A DNA stretch of 64,000 nucleotides from Arcobacteraceae bacterium (GTDB lineage Bacteria; Campylobacterota; Campylobacteria; Campylobacterales; Arcobacteraceae): NCBI GenBank assembly GCA_023138835.1, contig JAGLOP010000007.1, positions 54,576 through 118,575 of the forward strand, written 5' to 3'. The notes beneath the pieces were generated by a model. It did no database searches. It saw nothing but the letters and a program-made list of their open reading frames with translations, and was not told the DNA's origin. Shown piece by piece: positions 62,462 to 64,000 of the stretch (its first letter is position 1; every line of letters starts with the position of its first letter). The translations under genes and the position numbers were made by a program.

Positions 62462-64000
62462 TTATTGGAAGGTTTTTGCTAATTTAATGCAAGATTCTAA
62501 AGATGTGTGTTTTGATATTTTATAATTTATATACTCTGGAATAAATTTAGATGTTGTTTTACCAATTGCAATCGCCAAATAGCTTTCATCCCATCCAAAA
62601 GTTTCTAAAAAACATTTTAAAGTTGAGGGGGAAGATAATACTATAATGGAATTTTTAGGCGGTTTATCATCTTTTCCATAAGTTTTACATACAGTTTCAT
62701 AAGTGATTAACTCATCACAAATAATATCATCCTTTTTTAAAATATCAGTCAGCTTTGATACAACCTCTTTTGGCTTGATATATAAAACTTTTTTATCTTT
62801 TAATAAAGGTATCAACTCTTGCGCAAACTTATTTCCATGTCCATTTTGACCTATATACTCCAGCTTACCACCGTTTTTTTCAATACATTGTGCTGTTTTA
62901 TATGAAATTGCAAAACTAGGGATTTCTTTCCATTGATCATTAAAAGAATCTAATGAGAAGACTCCATTCTTAGAAGTAAATATCAAAGCATCATACTTAC
63001 TTATATCTACTTGTGTAGGTAAAAAATTTATTTGAAAAGTTGGAAGATTTGATACATGATTGATTTTTTTATCTGATAATATGTATATTTCTTTTTTAAC
63101 AGATTCTTTTTTAACAGATTTTGCTTTAGTATTATTAATATTTAAAATATCTTCTTTTGTTAATCTATAATAAGGTTTCCAAATATACTTCATAAATTTT
63201 GTCTCAGAAGCTGTAAAACCTTTTGGATCTTTATCACTGATTTTCAGCATATTATCTTCTAAAACTTCAATCTTTTTTAATTTACCTTTAATCAGTTTTG
63301 CATAATATACCAGTAAAAATCCTGTCTTAGTTTTTTCAATTGTTACAATAATTTTATCTTCATCAACATTGTCTATATTGAAAGTAGAATATATATTTTT
63401 AAATTCATTAGCATCTATAAAACCAATATAAAGTTTTGAAAATATATCAAAATACTGACTTAGTTTTTCTAGTCTTAAGAAATCAAAATCTATTACATTA
63501 TCTTTTTTTTCTCTAGTTTTTCGTAAAATCCAAGATAAAGTTTCAAAATATTTAAATATAAATATTTTAATATCTTTTGTATGTATTAATTTTTTTGCCT
63601 CTATTTCAGTAAAAGGTTTTTCACCTTGGTTTTGAATATCAATTAATTGTGAGATTAGTTCAGTATCTTCAAGTTGTTTTGTTACCCAAACTGTACAATA
63701 TGAGGGGAAACTACTAGCACCTATTACACCGGCACTTAATATAATCAATGCTCTAATAGTTAAATCCGGGAAAATAAGTTCCAATAAAGCTTTTTTCTTT
63801 TTAAGCCGTTTTTTTAAACTTGTAGTTATTTTTACAATTGTACTTTCAACAAACCATAGTTCATCATCGCTAAAAAACAAACCATCAAATTCACTTACAT
63901 CTTTATATCCGGACTTGTAAACTATTTGATGGTTTTTATCTATAAGTAAACCATTTTTTTCATTTTTATACCCATCTTGATGTGGACCTTTTAAAACAAA
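62462..64000 (-). CDS. Large protein with C-terminal uroporphyrinogen-III synthase-like domain (5' end missing)
   Basis: The frame is open to the right edge, so the start lies outside the window; a TTG at 63880 is internal. At least 512 residues are encoded. The last ~210 residues (about 62462-63090) match HemD: IYILSDKKINHVS, YDALIFTSKNGVFSL, FAISYKTAQCIEKNG, VLYIKPKEVVSKL, YETVCKTYG and SPSTLKCFLETFG. The N-terminal part has a hydrophobic stretch (LIILSAGVIGASSFP), basic and helical segments and no family I recognise. A fusion of this kind is unusual, and its first part may be a regulator or membrane domain. Confirm the HemD domain is active and not degenerate. Confidence 0.75.
   Translation of the reverse strand, partial: FVLKGPHQDGYKNEKNGLLIDKNHQIVYKSGYKDVSEFDGLFFSDDELWFVESTIVKITTSLKKRLKKKKALLELIFPDLTIRALIILSAGVIGASSFPSYCTVWVTKQLEDTELISQLIDIQNQGEKPFTEIEAKKLIHTKDIKIFIFKYFETLSWILRKTREKKDNVIDFDFLRLEKLSQYFDIFSKLYIGFIDANEFKNIYSTFNIDNVDEDKIIVTIEKTKTGFLLVYYAKLIKGKLKKIEVLEDNMLKISDKDPKGFTASETKFMKYIWKPYYRLTKEDILNINNTKAKSVKKESVKKEIYILSDKKINHVSNLPTFQINFLPTQVDISKYDALIFTSKNGVFSLDSFNDQWKEIPSFAISYKTAQCIEKNGGKLEYIGQNGHGNKFAQELIPLLKDKKVLYIKPKEVVSKLTDILKKDDIICDELITYETVCKTYGKDDKPPKNSIIVLSSPSTLKCFLETFGWDESYLAIAIGKTTSKFIPEYINYKISKHTSLESCIKLAKTFQ

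Noticed and set aside
1..64000. tRNA or rRNA genes
   Set aside because: No T-loop GGTTCGAATC-like sequence with paired arms and no rRNA signature was noticed in any gap. A tRNAscan run would settle it.

Overview
The window is about 64 kb of AT-rich, gene-dense DNA from a Campylobacterota chromosome, most probably an Arcobacteraceae member (inference). Supporting content: a CiaB homologue, a single XerH-type recombinase next to a dif-like site, tatB-tatC-queA and purD-RDD-lptD-pnp gene orders, a CheA without a receiver domain followed by cheR, cheD and cheB, several GGDEF/EAL proteins, and DsrE, YwbE and PhnA-like small proteins.

Region by region. 1-9.8 kb: one long leftward transcription unit for corrinoids. 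It runs from a membrane J-protein and a BFD-type [2Fe-2S] protein through an unannotated 56-residue secreted peptide, btuB, a DUF4430 (transcobalamin-like) protein, btuF, btuD and btuC to cobJ, cbiA, bluB, two small membrane proteins and a truncated archaeal-type cobT. Outer-membrane uptake, inner-membrane uptake, ring synthesis and lower-ligand synthesis and attachment sit together; no cobalamin riboswitch was recognised. 9.9-14 kb: tatBC, queA, a GGDEF/EAL protein and a small orphan gene bracketed by a partial copy of the uvrA 3' end. 14-24 kb: uvrA, a diguanylate cyclase, a four-repeat SPOR-like secreted protein, a short flagellin, a TauE-type permease, cysE and hisS. 24-31.6 kb: DsrE, tmk, coaD, ubiX, a resolvase-like protein lacking its catalytic serine with two palindromes upstream, alr, uvrC, a methyltransferase and two small conserved genes. 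31.6-37.3 kb: murA, a small exported protein, ciaB (with an HEYGH motif), phnA and a cysteine-less Lpd-like flavoprotein, all leftward. 37.4-43.7 kb: a double-Cache histidine kinase, an M3 oligopeptidase, two small genes, a 28-bp dif-like site and xerH, suggesting the replication terminus. 43.7-48.8 kb: cheB, cheD, cheR, cheA and cheY. 48.9-55.6 kb: pnp, a phosphoribosyltransferase, lptD, an RDD protein and purD.

55.6-62.4 kb is the accessory part. It begins with inverted repeats and a 166-bp palindrome-bounded element, and a 125-bp core of that element recurs in direct orientation 6.5 kb away. Between the two copies lie gene remnants (a possible annealing-protein fragment, a frameshifted secreted protein, a 29-codon exonuclease stub), a Cache-GGDEF-EAL regulator, a DUF1294 protein, a MORN-repeat protein, a thioredoxin, a J-domain protein with a broken HPD motif and a DksA-type zinc protein. 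The window ends inside a large leftward gene whose last ~210 codons resemble uroporphyrinogen-III synthase.

No rRNA, tRNA, CRISPR array or complete insertion sequence was recognised. The most promising leads are the 56-residue peptide and DUF4430 protein in the corrinoid operon, the serine-less recombinase with its palindromes, the dif/XerH locus, the repeat-bounded accessory segment, and the HemD fusion.
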